Shown here: positions 1-12,027 of the stretch, piece after piece
Layout of the letters: each line of letters begins with the position of its first letter
How positions within the stretch are numbered: position 1 is the first letter of the stretch
From: Thuidium tamariscinum
Lineage: Eukaryota; Streptophyta; Bryopsida; Hypnales; Thuidiaceae
Reading direction: 5' to 3'
NCBI GenBank assembly: GCA_947034885.2
Contig: OX344752.2
Span: 3,658,001-3,722,000 of the forward strand
DNA: 64,000 nucleotides
Position numbers and translations under genes: made by a program
The notes under the pieces: generated by a model
Told to the model about the DNA's origin: nothing
What the model saw: the letters and a program-made list of their open reading frames with translations, nothing else
The model's database searches: none

Positions 1-790
1 CTTGATTGGCATATGTGTTGAATGCACAATATTAGGGAACTTCAAAAAAATTCGAAAAACACTTCACCTTATTAAACTTAAATGACTCTAAATTAATCTA
101 AATGTTTTACTATTTTGATCCAAATCTAGTGAAATTTCATTTCTACTTCAATTTGAAATTTTGTAAAATTCATAATATTCAATATTTTATTCAATTTTGA
201 ACTTTGAATCTAAAATTGAGATCTATTGATGTTCTCATTATAGAATGACATAAAGTTTTAATTTATACCATAATATTTTTAACTATAAAAAAATATATAA
301 ATAATGACATTTTCAAAATTTTGAAGCATTTTCTATATTTCATATGAAGTTCTATAGTTTACTGTTATAAATTTACAACAATATACACTACGTTAATTCC
401 ATAGTATAATAAATAAATATATAAATATTTTTTAGTTTTTCAATTTATAAAATTCTTGAACTCAATATCTTTTCCATTATGAGTCAACACACTACAAAAC
501 AGAGTTTGTCCACACCTCATAATTTAGAAAACTTTCTAATGGTTCTAAGAACACAACACAGATGCAAGGGATATAACAAACAAAACCAACCAACCAACAA
601 CCTAATTTAAATGGATATATATACATTTCAAATTCTAATTTTATCAAAAAAAATTGAAAGTTTTCAGAAATTTAGAAAACATGCTATTTCATCTCTGAAA
701 AATAAAAATAAAAACATAACCGCTTAAACCAAGTGAATAAAAAGAGTACACAAAGCTGAAAATATTGAGGATAAATACATGGACTTAGTT
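1..790. other. AT-rich intergenic DNA, no gene seen
   Basis: This stretch is strongly AT-rich with many homopolymer runs and short phrases such as aaaatttc. I see no open frame with protein-like composition, no terminal inverted repeat and no RNA gene in it. Confidence 0.6.
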
Positions 791-2055
791 TAGGGGTTAA
801 CTTCATATATCCAAATGAGTGCTTGCCTTCTTGGTAACAGTTGTCAGAATAGGAGGCCCCGAGGCTGGATCATGTCCGTAACGGTTTTAGTAATCTCAAC
901 TGCACCGAGTCAGACACAGACCAATTCAACCAATTCAACCTCCCCAGCACTCCAGCAGATCTTTCATCGATTGATTTATCTGACTCAGACACAGACCAAT
1001 TCTGCAGAAATTTCAGCAATCGAATTTTTCTTTTCCTTTGAAACACTTCATTATTGCCAAAATTCCTCCAAAACCCTTGTGAACATCCTAAATCCCAAAC
1101 ATCCATTTCCAGATTAATCTGCTCATCGTTCATACTCTAAAGATAACTTAGCATTTCCACTGGACAACAAGTCAGGAAGCTAAATGTACCATCAGATCTT
1201 CGAGTTTAACTGGAAGCTTTCACAGAAGAAAAAACAAACCCAAAAAATTTCACGAAAAAAATTCCACAATTAAGTTAAAAAGAGTTTTCTTTAAGAGTAA
1301 ATCTCACAAAAGATGTCTGCCACAATCACGTTCATATCACAGCTTTTCCTGCAGACAAGCCTGACAAAATTAGAAAAAAGCTTCGATTCTGCAAAGCCTG
1401 GATCAGTACCTTAACACACAAAAGTTACAGATGCAAATTGTACAATAATCCAATCCTCCACTAGAAAGGAATGCTTTCATAAAGTTAAGCAATTGGTAAA
1501 TGCTCGCCAACGGCAATTCCAAGACGAAAATCCAGTTGCTGTATAAAACATACTCCACAAACTCGAAAAAACATGTCCAGAACGCACCTCTCGAAGAATC
1601 CTTCTCCACAAAGCCCATAAAGGATTGTAGAAGGGACTGGCCCAGAGCATCGGAATATCGTATTTAATGAAGAGAAAGTACAGGAGGCTTCAAGAGCCCA
1701 GTGCGTTTCGGAGTCCAATGAATCCTTACCAAAATGAAGCACACGGAATGGTATACAAAATGAATACTAACTGTCCCCTATGGATTTATCTCGACAGAAG
1801 CTCACAAGACAGCGATAAAAAAGAGCGGGCTAGGGTTAGGAGCTCTTCTCTCTCCCAAGCAGGTTCAATCGAAGCTCACATGACAGCGAATAATAAACGG
1901 AGTCTAGAGTTAAAGAAGACCCGGTGAGATCAACGCCGGGATAGGTCAAAGCACACGACAACAGAATCTAGGGTTTCAAGCTTTCTTTCTGTCCCTCTCC
2001 ACGGCGGGATGATCAACGGGGGGAATTTCTTGCTCCCTCTCCTCAAACCACAAAT
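791..2055 (-). other. 3' flank and probable 3' UTR of ADF copy 1
   Basis: Base composition rises to a balanced level here, just beyond the ADF stop codon on the minus strand. The part from about 1660 to 1890 is clearly similar to 28180-28410, which lies at the same distance beyond the second ADF gene. Shared landmarks include GCGTTTCGGAGTCCA, a run reading GTATACAAAATGAATA and a nearby AAGCTCACA. This supports a transcribed 3' UTR or at least co-duplicated flanking DNA. The short open frames here (for example 815-1117 and 1667-1927) show no known protein pattern. The polyadenylation site cannot be placed from sequence alone. Confidence 0.55.
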
Positions 2056-2478
2056 CTACTTGGCGCGTTCCTTGATCACGTCCAGATCCATCTCCGTAGC
2101 ATCGGTGGCTTGCAGCTCATAGTGGATGCCATTAAGCTCCCGCTTGAACGTTTCCTTGGAACTCGCGTAGATCATCTTCGCTCTCACACGAGAAGTATCC
2201 GGCGACCACGCAATGAAGAAGATCTTGCTCTTCTGGCAACTAATGTCGCCGTCCTCCGCCGTGAACTCGAAATCGTACACGCCATACCTGCAATCAGACT
2301 CCGGAAGCGCCGCGGTAAAATCCTCATAGGTGGCTTCCGGACCGCCGTACTGCTCCACCACAATCTGAGACTTGTCGATCTTAAAGACGATGTAACGAAA
2401 CGTCTTCTTCCGTTGGAGCTCTGAAAACTTGAGCTTGCACTCGTCGCTCACCGCCATACCCGACGCTGCGTTCGCCAT
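2056..2478 (-). CDS. ADF: actin-depolymerizing factor (ADF/cofilin), copy 1, intronless
   Basis: Predicted 140-residue ADF/cofilin. These small cytoplasmic proteins bind actin filaments and monomers, sever and depolymerise filaments, and so control actin turnover. The reading frame starts [10 protein letters not shown]. Ser6 is the residue whose phosphorylation inactivates plant ADFs. The core actin-binding segment reads [20 protein letters not shown] and is followed by the usual [13 protein letters not shown] helix and a C-terminus ending [13 protein letters not shown] chose the ATG at 2478; the open frame extends 11 codons further only by using a GTG at 2511, which is not a credible plant start. 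The context around the ATG is GCGATGGCG. No intron interrupts the frame, whereas flowering-plant ADF genes usually have one directly after the ATG and another within the gene. The protein is about 88% identical to the copy at 28424-28852, with a two-residue gap in the KIDK-S region. Length and motifs are normal, so it is probably functional. Confidence 0.95.
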   Translation of the reverse strand: MANAASGMAVSDECKLKFSELQRKKTFRYIVFKIDKSQIVVEQYGGPEATYEDFTAALPESDCRYGVYDFEFTAEDGDISCQKSKIFFIAWSPDTSRVRAKMIYASSKETFKRELNGIHYELQATDATEMDLDVIKERAK

Positions 2479-2924
2479 CGCTTCCGATCCACCAAACCCA
2501 CCAAAATCCACCTCCCGATCTCCAACCTAAACCAAATCGAACGAATTCTAGAGCAAATTAAGCGACAAAAACACCGTGAGAATCCAGAGAAAGACGCAAA
2601 GCACTATTATACAGAAGTGACGACGCTGCTGGCCATGTGATTGTCCCCTCACGTAGGCCTTGGCGCAGTTGCGGCCAGCGCTTGGATATATAAAGCAGAG
2701 ATTTTCCAGTTTCTTTTCTGTTTTCGACTTCCTGGCTTGTAAGCATCATGTGTGGTCAGTTATCTGTTATTTTTATTAGAATTTTAAAAATGGAATGGGA
2801 TTTTCGTTTTCAGCCGGTCTTCTTCAGTTGGGTCCACGCGGTGGCGGCCGTCCAACGCGTGGCGTGTTTTCGCCTTGGGCGTTGCTCCCGTGAGCCAGGG
2901 CTCCAACAAAAATATTTGAGGCAA
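2479..2924 (-). promoter_or_regulatory. GC-richer upstream region of ADF copy 1
   Basis: Directly upstream of the ADF start the DNA is GC-richer than its surroundings up to about 2900, where a MITE-like element begins. On the gene strand a weak TATA-like run (TATAATAG, about 2604-2611) lies roughly 130 bases before the ATG and could position transcription. On the opposite strand a stronger match, ATATATAAAG, lies at about 2684-2693, so some divergent transcription is possible. Both assignments rest on motif spelling only. Confidence 0.3.
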
Positions 2925-3304
2925 TACGGTGGAAGCACCCAAAACCGTCCAAATAAGGAATTCAGCATATTTTTTCCTGAAACTGATATTTTCTAGAATT
3001 AGCGAGTGAAAATCATGATTATTCAAAAAAAAGAAATAGAATTTTCAGACATTGTATGTAATTTCTATGTTTTTTTGAAGTGATGGCTCCTTAGACCATT
3101 GAAAGTGTGCAATAGGTGCACCCAAAACTGAACCCTGTGAAAATGAGCACTCAGCCAACTAGATTTTCCTATGTATCCTTCAATTGTGTCAACAAATTAC
3201 AATCATGCATGTGGCAAATACATTGACTGCACTCTAGAGACATATTTGAGTGACTCTACAGTCCACTGCAAGGTACATAAATGAGAATGGGTGTTTCTCC
3301 CTTA
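2925..3304 (-). mobile_element. MITE-like element, family G copy 1, upstream of ADF copy 1
   Basis: A 380-bp segment in reverse orientation relative to similar copies at 6570-6958 and 38353-38738. The ends form imperfect inverted repeats of about 17 bp: TACGGTGGAAGCACCC at one end and the complement of TAAGGGAGAAACACCCA at the other. Internal landmarks shared by the copies include TCGCTAATACTAGAAAAATA (here on the complementary strand) and a GGTGCACC-type phrase. There is no coding capacity. The target duplication is not clear. Confidence 0.65.
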
Positions 3305-5879
3305 AGTATATTTTTCGGTTACTATAGAATTACTAATATTAGAATGGTCAAAATTTTCATATTTTCTTGTTGGCAAATGAAAGGTGGTTCTAATGGCAGT
3401 ACCAAAGAATGAAGATGAAATTTGGATGCTAGATGCAAAAGTCATAAAAGGTCAAAATTTTCTTGGATAAATGTTTCATAATCAATTTTTGACATATGTA
3501 CATATTATTTTGGAGATGAACATAGAATAATATTGGTGAGTTTAGGTAGGGTGCAATTTTAGGTGCACTTACTTTACAATTCTCCCTATGGCAATAAATG
3601 AAATTGCTCAAATGTTTTGTAATTATCCATTAGGTGATTTTTTAGTGTAATCATATAAAGGATTATGGATTGCAATTAGGGTTAGGGGATTGATTACATT
3701 GATTTGTTTACAAAATTGGGCATTCTACTTTTTCAATCTTCAAACATTCAAAGTTGTTCTCGTATGGTGTTTTAAGTCTTGCCATGCGTGATAAATAGGG
3801 AGTTATGACAAAAGAAAGGTGCTTCTTTGTTGATCTATGTTTTCCTTGTCAATTTTTTTCCATATGATTCCCAATTTATAGAATGTTTTCCAACAAAAAA
3901 CCCTTTAGAGAATACTTGCCCATTTGGAATGGATGTATACAATTGGATGAATGAATTATTCATCATGAATATATTACATGTTTCATGCATTTCTATGCAT
4001 GTAAAGAACATCATGACCTTAGTGAAGATTGATTTTTGCATCAACTAAATAAATGAAATAAAAAAGTTGATGTTGCACTCTTCTCATTTTCTGGGTACCC
4101 TTGCTTCCTTCTCCAAGCATACCTTTATATATTACAATGGAAAATCTTTAACCCATAAGGACCTTGTGTTGAAATTTTGAGCAATGATGGAATGTAAATA
4201 TAATCCAAGTACACAAAATCTCTATTTTTTTATGCATCTAAATATTAATAGATTCTTGCATTTGTTCTCTTACATTTATATATTACAAATCTATAGAACT
4301 TTTCTTTGCAAACATAACTATAATAGTTCAAGGGACACAAGTTTATTTGACCTCAAATATTAAATTTTTGACTCAAATATGATCTTGTGGAAAAGACTTG
4401 AATTAATTAACTAAATTAAATTATAAATATAAAAATTATGCTAATTAGAATTTTGGATTTTGAACTAAAAGAAAAAAAATCTAATGAAAATTAAAAATAT
4501 TCAATCTAAAGTCAATTTTAGAGAGAGTTTTCAATTCAAATTTCATTGAAAAATATTGGTTGGTGAAGTAGTTGATAGAACCTTATAGATGTAATCCACA
4601 AATCATATTTTACAAATTTTGGTGGAATTTGACACTAAATTATTATTCTAATTGAACTACATTCTAGTGTACTACAAATCTTTACAATTTTGGAAATGTA
4701 AACTATCCTTAGTCTTTAAGGGGTTGATGTCTAAATTCTCAAAATATCTAAAATAAAGTATTCTTTTGGAAATTGATCAATAAATAATATTCATTCCATC
4801 AAAATATCTATTGATTCATATAGAACAATTTTTTCCTATAAGATTCCTCTATGAATATAAATTGGATAAAGTGCATTATTCACATCACATTCGTAATCCC
4901 TTCAATAGATAATTGAACACTTTGAAATTGAGAAAATTTCACCTAAGGTAGAAGCATCAATAACCAACCACACCAAGTAAATAATTTGTAGGATGCCCTA
5001 TTTCCAATCTTAGGGAGGAAATCAAGTTGTGAATGTTTTTTTAATTTTAATTTTTTCCTTTTCAAAGTTGGGACTAATAAGGTAATGACACATGTCTAAA
5101 AGAAGTGAGCAGGAAAATAGTCCTAGACTAATTAGAATCAAAAGACTCTAGAGATTGGTTATTCATCCAACACACTTTTCGTCTTCGAAAATTCACAATA
5201 ATTTCAATTTTGGAGATAAAATTTTGATAGATACTTCTATCTCCATATTTCCTATCTTCTTACATGGGAAAAAAATTTCTACTAGCTCTTACTCCTCACC
5301 ATCTACTCCAAAATTGCTTAACTAATCCATTACTAGTATTTCTACTTTAACAACTCCCCAATAAACATTTCAAAGTGGTTCCTCATTACTAAATCATTTA
5401 AAAAAAATGTTAGATCTTGTTAGAAGGTAAAAAATCAAATCTAGATTCACTATGTTTGCAACATCATTGCGAGTACTCTAAATAGTTCTTTGACAAAAAA
5501 ATCCTTCTATGCAAGACAAAAGTGTAAATGTTCATCTTTGAAATTTTGTGGAAATCTGGATTGGTTAGAATTCCAAAAATATGTTCCGCCGAGGCATTTT
5601 GCCTTTGGTTCTCTGTACTTTTTTCCCCTTGCAATGGAAATTGTCCTTTGTTAAAAAAAAAAATTTTAATTTGTGGAAATCAAGGAGAAGCCTTGCATTT
5701 GGCAGCAGTTTGGCCTCCAATGAGTGCTCTTGGCTATGATTTTTGAAGCAAATAACTTTAATTTTAAATTTTTGAAACACATGGACAATTTTAATGGAAA
5801 CAGAACTTTGAAGCAAATGATTCACATGGTACTCAAAAGGATGATTTCCTCGGTGACCAGCCTGAGCTGACAATTCATG
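3305..5879. other. AT-rich intergenic DNA
   Basis: No gene recognised. A run near 4149 (TTAACCCATAAGGACC) resembles the left end of the TTAA-bounded elements seen elsewhere in the window but has no identified partner. The short open frames at 3429-3611, 3827-4048 and 5528-5746 have low-complexity, AT-driven composition and no family resemblance. Confidence 0.45.
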
Positions 5880-6569
5880 TGTTCCATAAATGACCTTTAG
5901 ATAAGAACATCATCATCTGATGATTTTATGGCTGGAAAGACCTGTTCCCATCTCAAGGAAAAAAAAGTTGCAGCCAATGCACACTCGCCACCTCAGCTGT
6001 GGTCTACACCACTGTTCATGTTCTCTAGGGCAGTGCCCATTAGTCTGCTTCAAATGTAAGCTATCTTAAGTGAACCTTTTGATGGAGCCAGGGCTAAAAA
6101 CTTATCCAGCCTAGTCATTCTGCTTCAAATGTAAGCTACCTTGTTTCCTCCTTCTGCCCCTTGGGAAAACCCTGAAATTCTTTATTTTCCATGCATGATA
6201 AAATTTGCAGATTTCAAATTCATAAGTACACTTAGAGGCCCCCAAATAGGTGGAGTTAACGTTCAAGGTAAATTAACCCTTAGTCGTCTCAATCTTTTTT
6301 GAATTTTGCACATTTTTCCTTCTAGCTATATCATTTACCAAAATTTAATGAGTTTGGTTATTGAAGAAGGTTGTGTTTTCTAGATTCAAGTATTACATTG
6401 GATAAATGAGAAGTAAGCTAGATGAAATAGTGCCTTGAAGCTCTCTCTTTGTTCATAATTCAGAATATGGACGTCGGAGTGCTTCAAGGTTTATCAAGCA
6501 CAAAATAAGGGGGCTTTTTTTTAATTAGTCTTTGCACGTGATAAAATCTGCAAATTTTGGATTCATGTA
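5880..6569 (+). repeat. dispersed repeat segment, family H copy 1
   Basis: The portion 6160-6290 is similar to 38150-38260, sharing phrases such as TTTATTTTC, CATGATAAAATTTRCA, TTAGAGGCC and GGTAAATTA. A second phrase near 6500 (GCACAAAATAAGGGGGCTTT) matches 38271-38289. In both places a family G MITE follows shortly after, so the two may have been copied together or the MITE sits inside a larger element. Confidence 0.5.
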
Positions 6570-6958
6570 TAAGGGAGAAACACCCATTTCCGTCCTTGTA
6601 CCTATTCCAGGTCCCTAGAGTGTCACTAAATCTGTCCATGAGCGTCCATTAAAGTGTCTGACAAGTGTTTAACTCTAATTTGCTGACGCACTTTGAAGAC
6701 ACATGTATAATTTTCATTCACTGACAACTGATTTCAGCAGAGTTCAGTTTAGGGTACACCTATAGGACGGTTCCAGTGGTCTAGGGAGCTAATTCTTTGA
6801 AAATTTGTAGAAATTACATACTGATTCCAAAAAATTTAATTTTTTTTGAATATTCATGATTTTCTCTCGCTAATACTAGAAAAATATCAGTTTTAGAAAA
6901 AGATGCCTCCAACCATACTGAATTCCTTATTCGGACAGTTTTAGGTGTTTCCACTGTA
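6570..6958 (+). mobile_element. MITE-like element, family G copy 2
   Basis: A 389-bp non-coding element that begins TAAGGGAGAAACACCCAT and ends near TTTCCACTGTA, giving imperfect inverted ends. It aligns along its whole length with copies at 2925-3304 (inverted) and 38353-38738 (same orientation), including the internal TCGCTAATACTAGAAAAATA phrase. Confidence 0.65.
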
Positions 6959-7005
6959 CAATCATATGTTCCAAATTTATTACGTGGGGTTGGTGTTGTT
7001 GGATG

Positions 7006-7274
7006 TTAAATCCTACCATTGAAGGTGGGCTCTATAGGATAAATTTTGGGTTCTCCAGGTAAAAGTGAAAACAAAAACAAAAAAACAACATATTTAGGGC
7101 CGTGCCTACTGCCTAGGATATGTTTTAGACCCTATCTACTTAATTTGGAGTCTCTAATTGCATATATGAATTTAGAATTTGAAAAAATACATAAAATTGC
7201 AAAAATAAAAATAAAAATAGCATTTTCCCAAGGTAAATCCACCTGCTAGGCCCACCTTCAATGGTAGGATTTAA
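7006..7274. mobile_element. small hairpin element with perfect 25-bp inverted repeats
   Basis: The segments 7006-7030 and 7250-7274 are exact reverse complements; the left arm begins TTAAATCCTACCATTG and the right arm ends GGTAGGATTTAA. About 220 bp of AT-rich DNA lies between them. The outermost four bases are TTAA on each side, which recalls the other TTAA-bounded elements here. There is no coding capacity, although an open frame of 67 codons (7046-7249) fills the loop. Confidence 0.65.
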
Positions 7275-7340
7275 TGCCATGTGTTGGTGTTCACGGTAAG
7301 GTAAATTAATTGAGCACAAAATAGAGGGCTTTTTTTTTAC

Positions 7341-7638
7341 CTAAGGCTTGAAAACCGCCCAGGCTCCAAAATCGTCTAGCTTCCAAAATATACGTTACTT
7401 GTATATGATGTTTTTTAATCTTTATAAGAATGTACAAACAATGTACATTATAGGATGTGGACGGTTCTGGTGCCCTATGCCATATTAACTTTAGAAATTC
7501 ATAACTAATTCCAGAAAGCTTCAAAAAATATGAAACGACTTGAATTAAATGCCTATTCTACTTGTATTTCAAGGAAAATTCACTGAAAAATATTTCAAGA
7601 TGTTTCCCCTCCCTAAAATTCAGTTCCATCCCTTAGAT
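7341..7638 (-). mobile_element. hairpin repeat family B, copy 1
   Basis: Inverted copy of a ~300-bp repeat also found at 30318-30598 and 50723-51058. Landmarks are a self-complementary core around TGTACAAACAATGTACA (7433-7449) and the phrase CCCCTCCCTAAAATTCAGTT near its end. The core lets the transcript fold on itself. There is no coding capacity. Confidence 0.6.
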
Positions 7639-8850
7639 GGTCGGTTTATGGACCTCCTACCTCACACCCCTGGAATGATGGACTTGGAGGGGCCAAGCCA
7701 GCCAAGGGCCAATTCAACCTGACCTAAGCTAAGTTATGAGAGGGAGTTCCGTCAGTGTACCTTTCTTGCCACTCCCATGAAGTTGGCTATCATTTGCTGC
7801 CAAAACCTGAAAATGGCAGGCTTCTTCTTTATAAGGAAAGTTAGTTTCATTTCTTATAGAAAGTATTTTAATACCCAATTTGGCATGTCTGTGAGCTTCT
7901 TGTAATGAAACTCATCATCAGTCCCAATTATCAGAGGATCAGTTTTGTTAAATAATTCTACCAACCAGCTTGGGACCGACAGTGAAGTACCTCACTTTGC
8001 ACTCAGACTGAGTTTCCTACATAACTTTTACATAATTGCTGACATGAAGCATGTGAGGTTTGGGCATAAACTAAGGTGGGATATTAGATGGCCCATCATG
8101 GGCAGAATTAGGAGGTTCAGTTGCCCTCCTGCAATTGCTGAATTTTTTTAACTTTTTTGTATTCCATACATAGTTTTCAAACAAATGCACAATTTTCATT
8201 AATAGAGGAAAACAACTGCTGAATTTCAACCCGTAACTCCTAAATGCCAAAGGCCTGTTTTGAGCTTCTTGGAATTTGCTCTAAATTGAACAAAAATCCA
8301 ACATTTTGATAAGTTGAATAAGTTTTTTTTGAATTGTAACTGTACAAATTCAAAGTAGACATGTTAAAGTTGACATAGGAAAAGAAAATACAACAATATC
8401 ACTTATGGATTGAAAGATTATAATGTTTGATCATGAGGGTGTAAAAACTATGAAATCTTTGAGCTCTCTTTTTGCATGTCAAATCTAAAAAGTTGGTCAC
8501 CAAAAAACTATGAGGTTGAAGGGCCTAAAAAGCATAACCCCAATCATTTTATGGCTTCTCAATATCTACTCTACAATTTTTTTAAATGAATTTTTAGTGT
8601 GATTTTCACTCTAAGATCTAGTGTATTTGACGCTCATTTCCAAGAATCCTTAACACTAAAGAATGTCAAGATTGCAATGGGTACCCTTGCACTAAATCTT
8701 GAATAGAAAAATCATAATCATTCATTTTCAAAATCGGATTATTGATGCTTAAACTAGACTTCCCAAAGAATTTTCCAAAAATAGAAACTATTAAAAATAG
8801 AAACTTGATAAGGTTTTATTTAACTTCAAAGTTTCTTTGACACCACTTTT
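7639..8850. other. intergenic DNA without a recognised gene
   Basis: Moderately AT-rich. I recognise no protein, and the open frame at 7945-8151 shows no family resemblance. A TTAA-bounded element end closes the stretch at 8876. Confidence 0.4.
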
Positions 8851-8859
8851 GGGTGCCTT

Positions 8860-8920
8860 GGGCATTTAGGGGTTAAAGGATCATTGACCCATCAAGGAAC
8901 AAATTAACCCCTAAATGCCT
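8860..8920. repeat. two TTAA element ends facing each other
   Basis: GGGCATTTAGGGGTTAA (8860-8876) and TTAACCCCTAAATGCC (8904-8919) form an inverted repeat with a 27-bp spacer. Each matches an end of the TTAA-bounded elements. This is either the tail of one element followed by the head of the next, or a minimal hairpin element. Confidence 0.6.
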
Positions 8921-10340
8921 AAGCAACCATTTTTTGGTTGTTGCTTGCCTTCCGGCAGAACTTTCAAGCGAAAAAAAACTTTTTTTCAATTTTTTTCAGT
9001 TTTTTTCATTTATAAAAAAGATTAGGGGTGTCTTTTAATATTTGCATCCAATACTTAGATCACTATGGTCAAACAAAAATTATAAAATAAATAGGACAAA
9101 GAGTTTAAATTTGCCTCATGTTGAAAAATTTACTATTTGGAGAAAGTAATGGCATTCTGATCACTAGCTGTTATGCAATTTTATTTACAAATCAATAGAA
9201 ACCACAATTTCAACCAATCAAAAAAATTTCAAATGCTAAATATAGAAATTGTATTTTTGATGTATTTTTGAAGTTATATATGCAAAATTCATTTGAAGAG
9301 AATCTAAAAATAATTTTATAATCTTGGTTGTATGGATGCCTTCCACATTTTTTCCTTCACATTATCTTCTTTGATTCAAACTACAAAAATTTATAAATCT
9401 TATATTTAATAACACATTTATATTTTATTTGAACCCCTCAATTTTTCTGGGATAAAATATTGGAAAGGAACTTGTGGTTTTAATTTTTGTCAATTTTTGT
9501 CATGATTTTCTTGAAAGTTTGTATGAAGATGAAAAAAAAATCTTTAGCTTTGTGGGAATATATATTTTTTAAATTGATGCTTGAGAATCAAAGTTATGCC
9601 AAATAAACTCAAATAGGGAAGATTGGGCAACAAAAAAACTTCTTAAGAATTGAAAATTTTCAGTTTTAAAAGTTTTTTCAAAGAATATTTTTGTCTACAC
9701 AAAAAGCTTTGAATCATTTCATTGGAATAAGTGATGTGAAAGTTATAGATCATCTTCTATTTGGGGCAATCTAATATAGCAACTTCTTGAGAAAATAATA
9801 CATTGGATTTGTTTTCGAACTTGATTTTCATAAATAAATAAATAAAATAAAATATATTTAGTTTGCTTGCTTGCTTGGAAAATCTCTCGATTGGAATTCA
9901 TGTGTTTCAATCCTACATTAGAGAATTGAAATTAATTAATAATTTTATTTATAATTAAGATTTTCCTTCTATTTTGTACTTACTTCTATTTAAGAAAAAA
10001 TTTAACCTTTAAAGTTCCTTAATTATAATTTTATCAAATATGCATGTGAAATTGCTAGTTTTAGCACAAGTGTCAAATTTTAGAAAAAATATATCTTTGG
10101 ATACATGTCATTAGAGGTTTTTTGAGGTCTTCAAGAGACTATTTCAAGGTTGTTATCCTTCTTTGGAACTAGTGCACCATTATTAGAATAGTATAAAATT
10201 AAATAATTACTTAAATTATTTTAAATTATTTTAAAATTGTTTTAAATAAAGAAGTAATTTTTGACATGGTAATCTCCCAACCATGTCAAATGTTGATGTG
10301 GTAGTATTCCTAGAATTCCCCGCTATTTGGGAACGTATAA
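8904..10340 (+). repeat. fragments of TTAA-bounded repeats
   Basis: The left part, from TTAACCCCTAAATGCC through CCATTTTTTGGTTG, matches 16236-16280. The run CACATTATCTTCTTTG near 9358 matches 16315. The part around 9690-9750 (AAGCTTTGAATCATTTCATT) matches the inside of the 35047-36006 element. The part 10110-10330 matches another dispersed segment found at 33050-33360 and 34375-34700 (GATGTGG and CAAGAGACTATTTCAAGG phrases). Boundaries cannot be fixed. Confidence 0.4.
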
Positions 10341-11236
10341 GTTTGTTTTAGTCTCAAAAAAATCGAATGAATTGTATAGGATCTTAACATTTTGTAAAAC
10401 AACTATTTAAAAAGACATGGGAAATTTTTTCAAAAATTTCCACTATGTAGATTGCAAACTATCAATGTTTGAATAGATACAATTTGTTTTTTTGGCCTTA
10501 CAAAAAACAAGGCAATTGCACTTTATAAGGTTACATTTGCATGAAAAAATGTTCATGTTGGTGGTGCTTCTTTGAATTAATTCTTTAAGACAAGTTGTCT
10601 ATATGCTTGAAAATTTTCAAATAATTTGGTATTGTATAATATTAGGGAAAAAAATTATTAAGTAAAAAAACATAGAGAATGATTCAAAATACTAATTCAT
10701 GAGAATTTTGTTATGAAATTGAAAAAGACTAATTCCAATCATTATATGAAATAATAAAAAATCTACATTCTATGATTTTTTTTCCAAAAATATTAAAAAC
10801 TGAATTAAATAAAGTACATCAAAGTTTATTGTGGAGTAGAGAATCTATAATTGCCTCCAAACTAAAACTCCTTAAAGTAGGAGCATCCATTCAAAAGACT
10901 ATATCCATAGCTGTGGCCTACAATGGTGCCCTAACTCAATATTTAAAGTCCCATCACTAAGATATATTAAAGAAAAAAGAAAATGAGTTCACTGTGCACC
11001 TTCATTGAATGCCCTTGGCACTAGAAATAAGACTATTGGAAGCCGACATACCAGTATCGTAGATTAAAATGGTGAAGTGGAAGAGAGGGCAACTTTGCAT
11101 TAAGTACTTAGGGACTATGAGGCTAAGGAATACATAAAAGCTTGCTTAGTTTGGTAGCAATGTATTTAATGGGGGTAGAATTGGATGTCTTGGTGGTAGG
11201 GAAATATCCTAGTATGGTCAGAATTAGGAACTTAAA
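10341..11236. other. intergenic DNA without a recognised gene
   Basis: AT-rich up to about 10980, then balanced composition that continues into the decayed coding region downstream. The open frame at 10772-10960 has no family resemblance. Confidence 0.4.
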
Positions 11237-11660
11237 ATGGCATCTTCATTTGTGAAGAATTATGCATGCCCTTCGCCTTCATTGAGGCAAGTGGAGAAGT
11301 TTGTTTCAGTCCATGAACAAAGTTCCATGTACAATCTCCTCATAGCAATGAAAGAGCACATTGCATACATTGTAGAGAAGAATGTAGAGTAATTTAGACA
11401 ATGATGAGCAGCTCCACAACATTGATGGAGGCTTGGAAGGACTAGAATCGTATAGAGAAGTCATAATCAATGCTTTGAGTGAGTACATGTGCTTTGATGG
11501 CCATCTTGTAGCAAAGATTGAGGTTCAACAACATGAGTGTATTATGAGGCCTTAGACAACAAATGTGGGAGCATCTTCCTTTCGAAATTGGAGGTTCAAC
11601 CAACCTAGAGGAGGGGAGGGCTCTGAGATGAACAAGTTGCGACTTCAATTGAGCTAGGGA
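11237..11660 (+). pseudogene. decayed coding fragment of unknown family upstream of the pogo pseudogene
   Basis: An ATG at 11237 opens 51 codons (starting MASSFVKNYACPSPSLRQVE) before a stop at about 11390. A protein-like stretch then continues in another frame (phrases such as DGGLEGLESYREVIINALSE) to roughly 11660 with one further stop. Composition is balanced and resembles the transposase remnant that follows, so this may be an accessory or upstream open frame of the same element. I recognise no domain. Confidence 0.3.
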
Positions 11661-12027
11661 ACAAGGAGGTGCAATATGGTGGCATTAATGGGGTTCAAAA
11701 AGTCCCCATCTAACCAATAGCTAGCATTGGCATGCCCAACTTCCTAACTAGCTAGTTGTGGCTCGGCAATCAGAGTGGAATTGACAATCCAGCATGGCCC
11801 AATAGTAGCAGCTGGAAAGAGGAACGGGACAATGTAGCGTTGGATGGTCACAGAGACACTGGGCATGGAGGGTTGATTGTACCCCTACAAAGCATCAGTG
11901 GTCCATAAAAAGAGCCTAGTTACAGGAATGCAACTTTGGTGGAATCAGGTGGATTGGAAATTTGGAATTAGTGTAGCCTTTGAACGTGGACATTGTACAA
12001 GCTACATTGAAGAGCCATTGACCTAAG

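Noticed and set aside
2110..2424. 104-codon plus-strand open frame overlapping ADF copy 1
   Set aside because: Antisense shadow of the ADF coding sequence; the product resembles only the antisense frame of the other ADF.
2479..2511. N-terminal extension [11 protein letters not shown] of ADF copy 1
   Set aside because: The upstream start codon is GTG; the first ATG is at 2478 and gives the standard MANAASG start.
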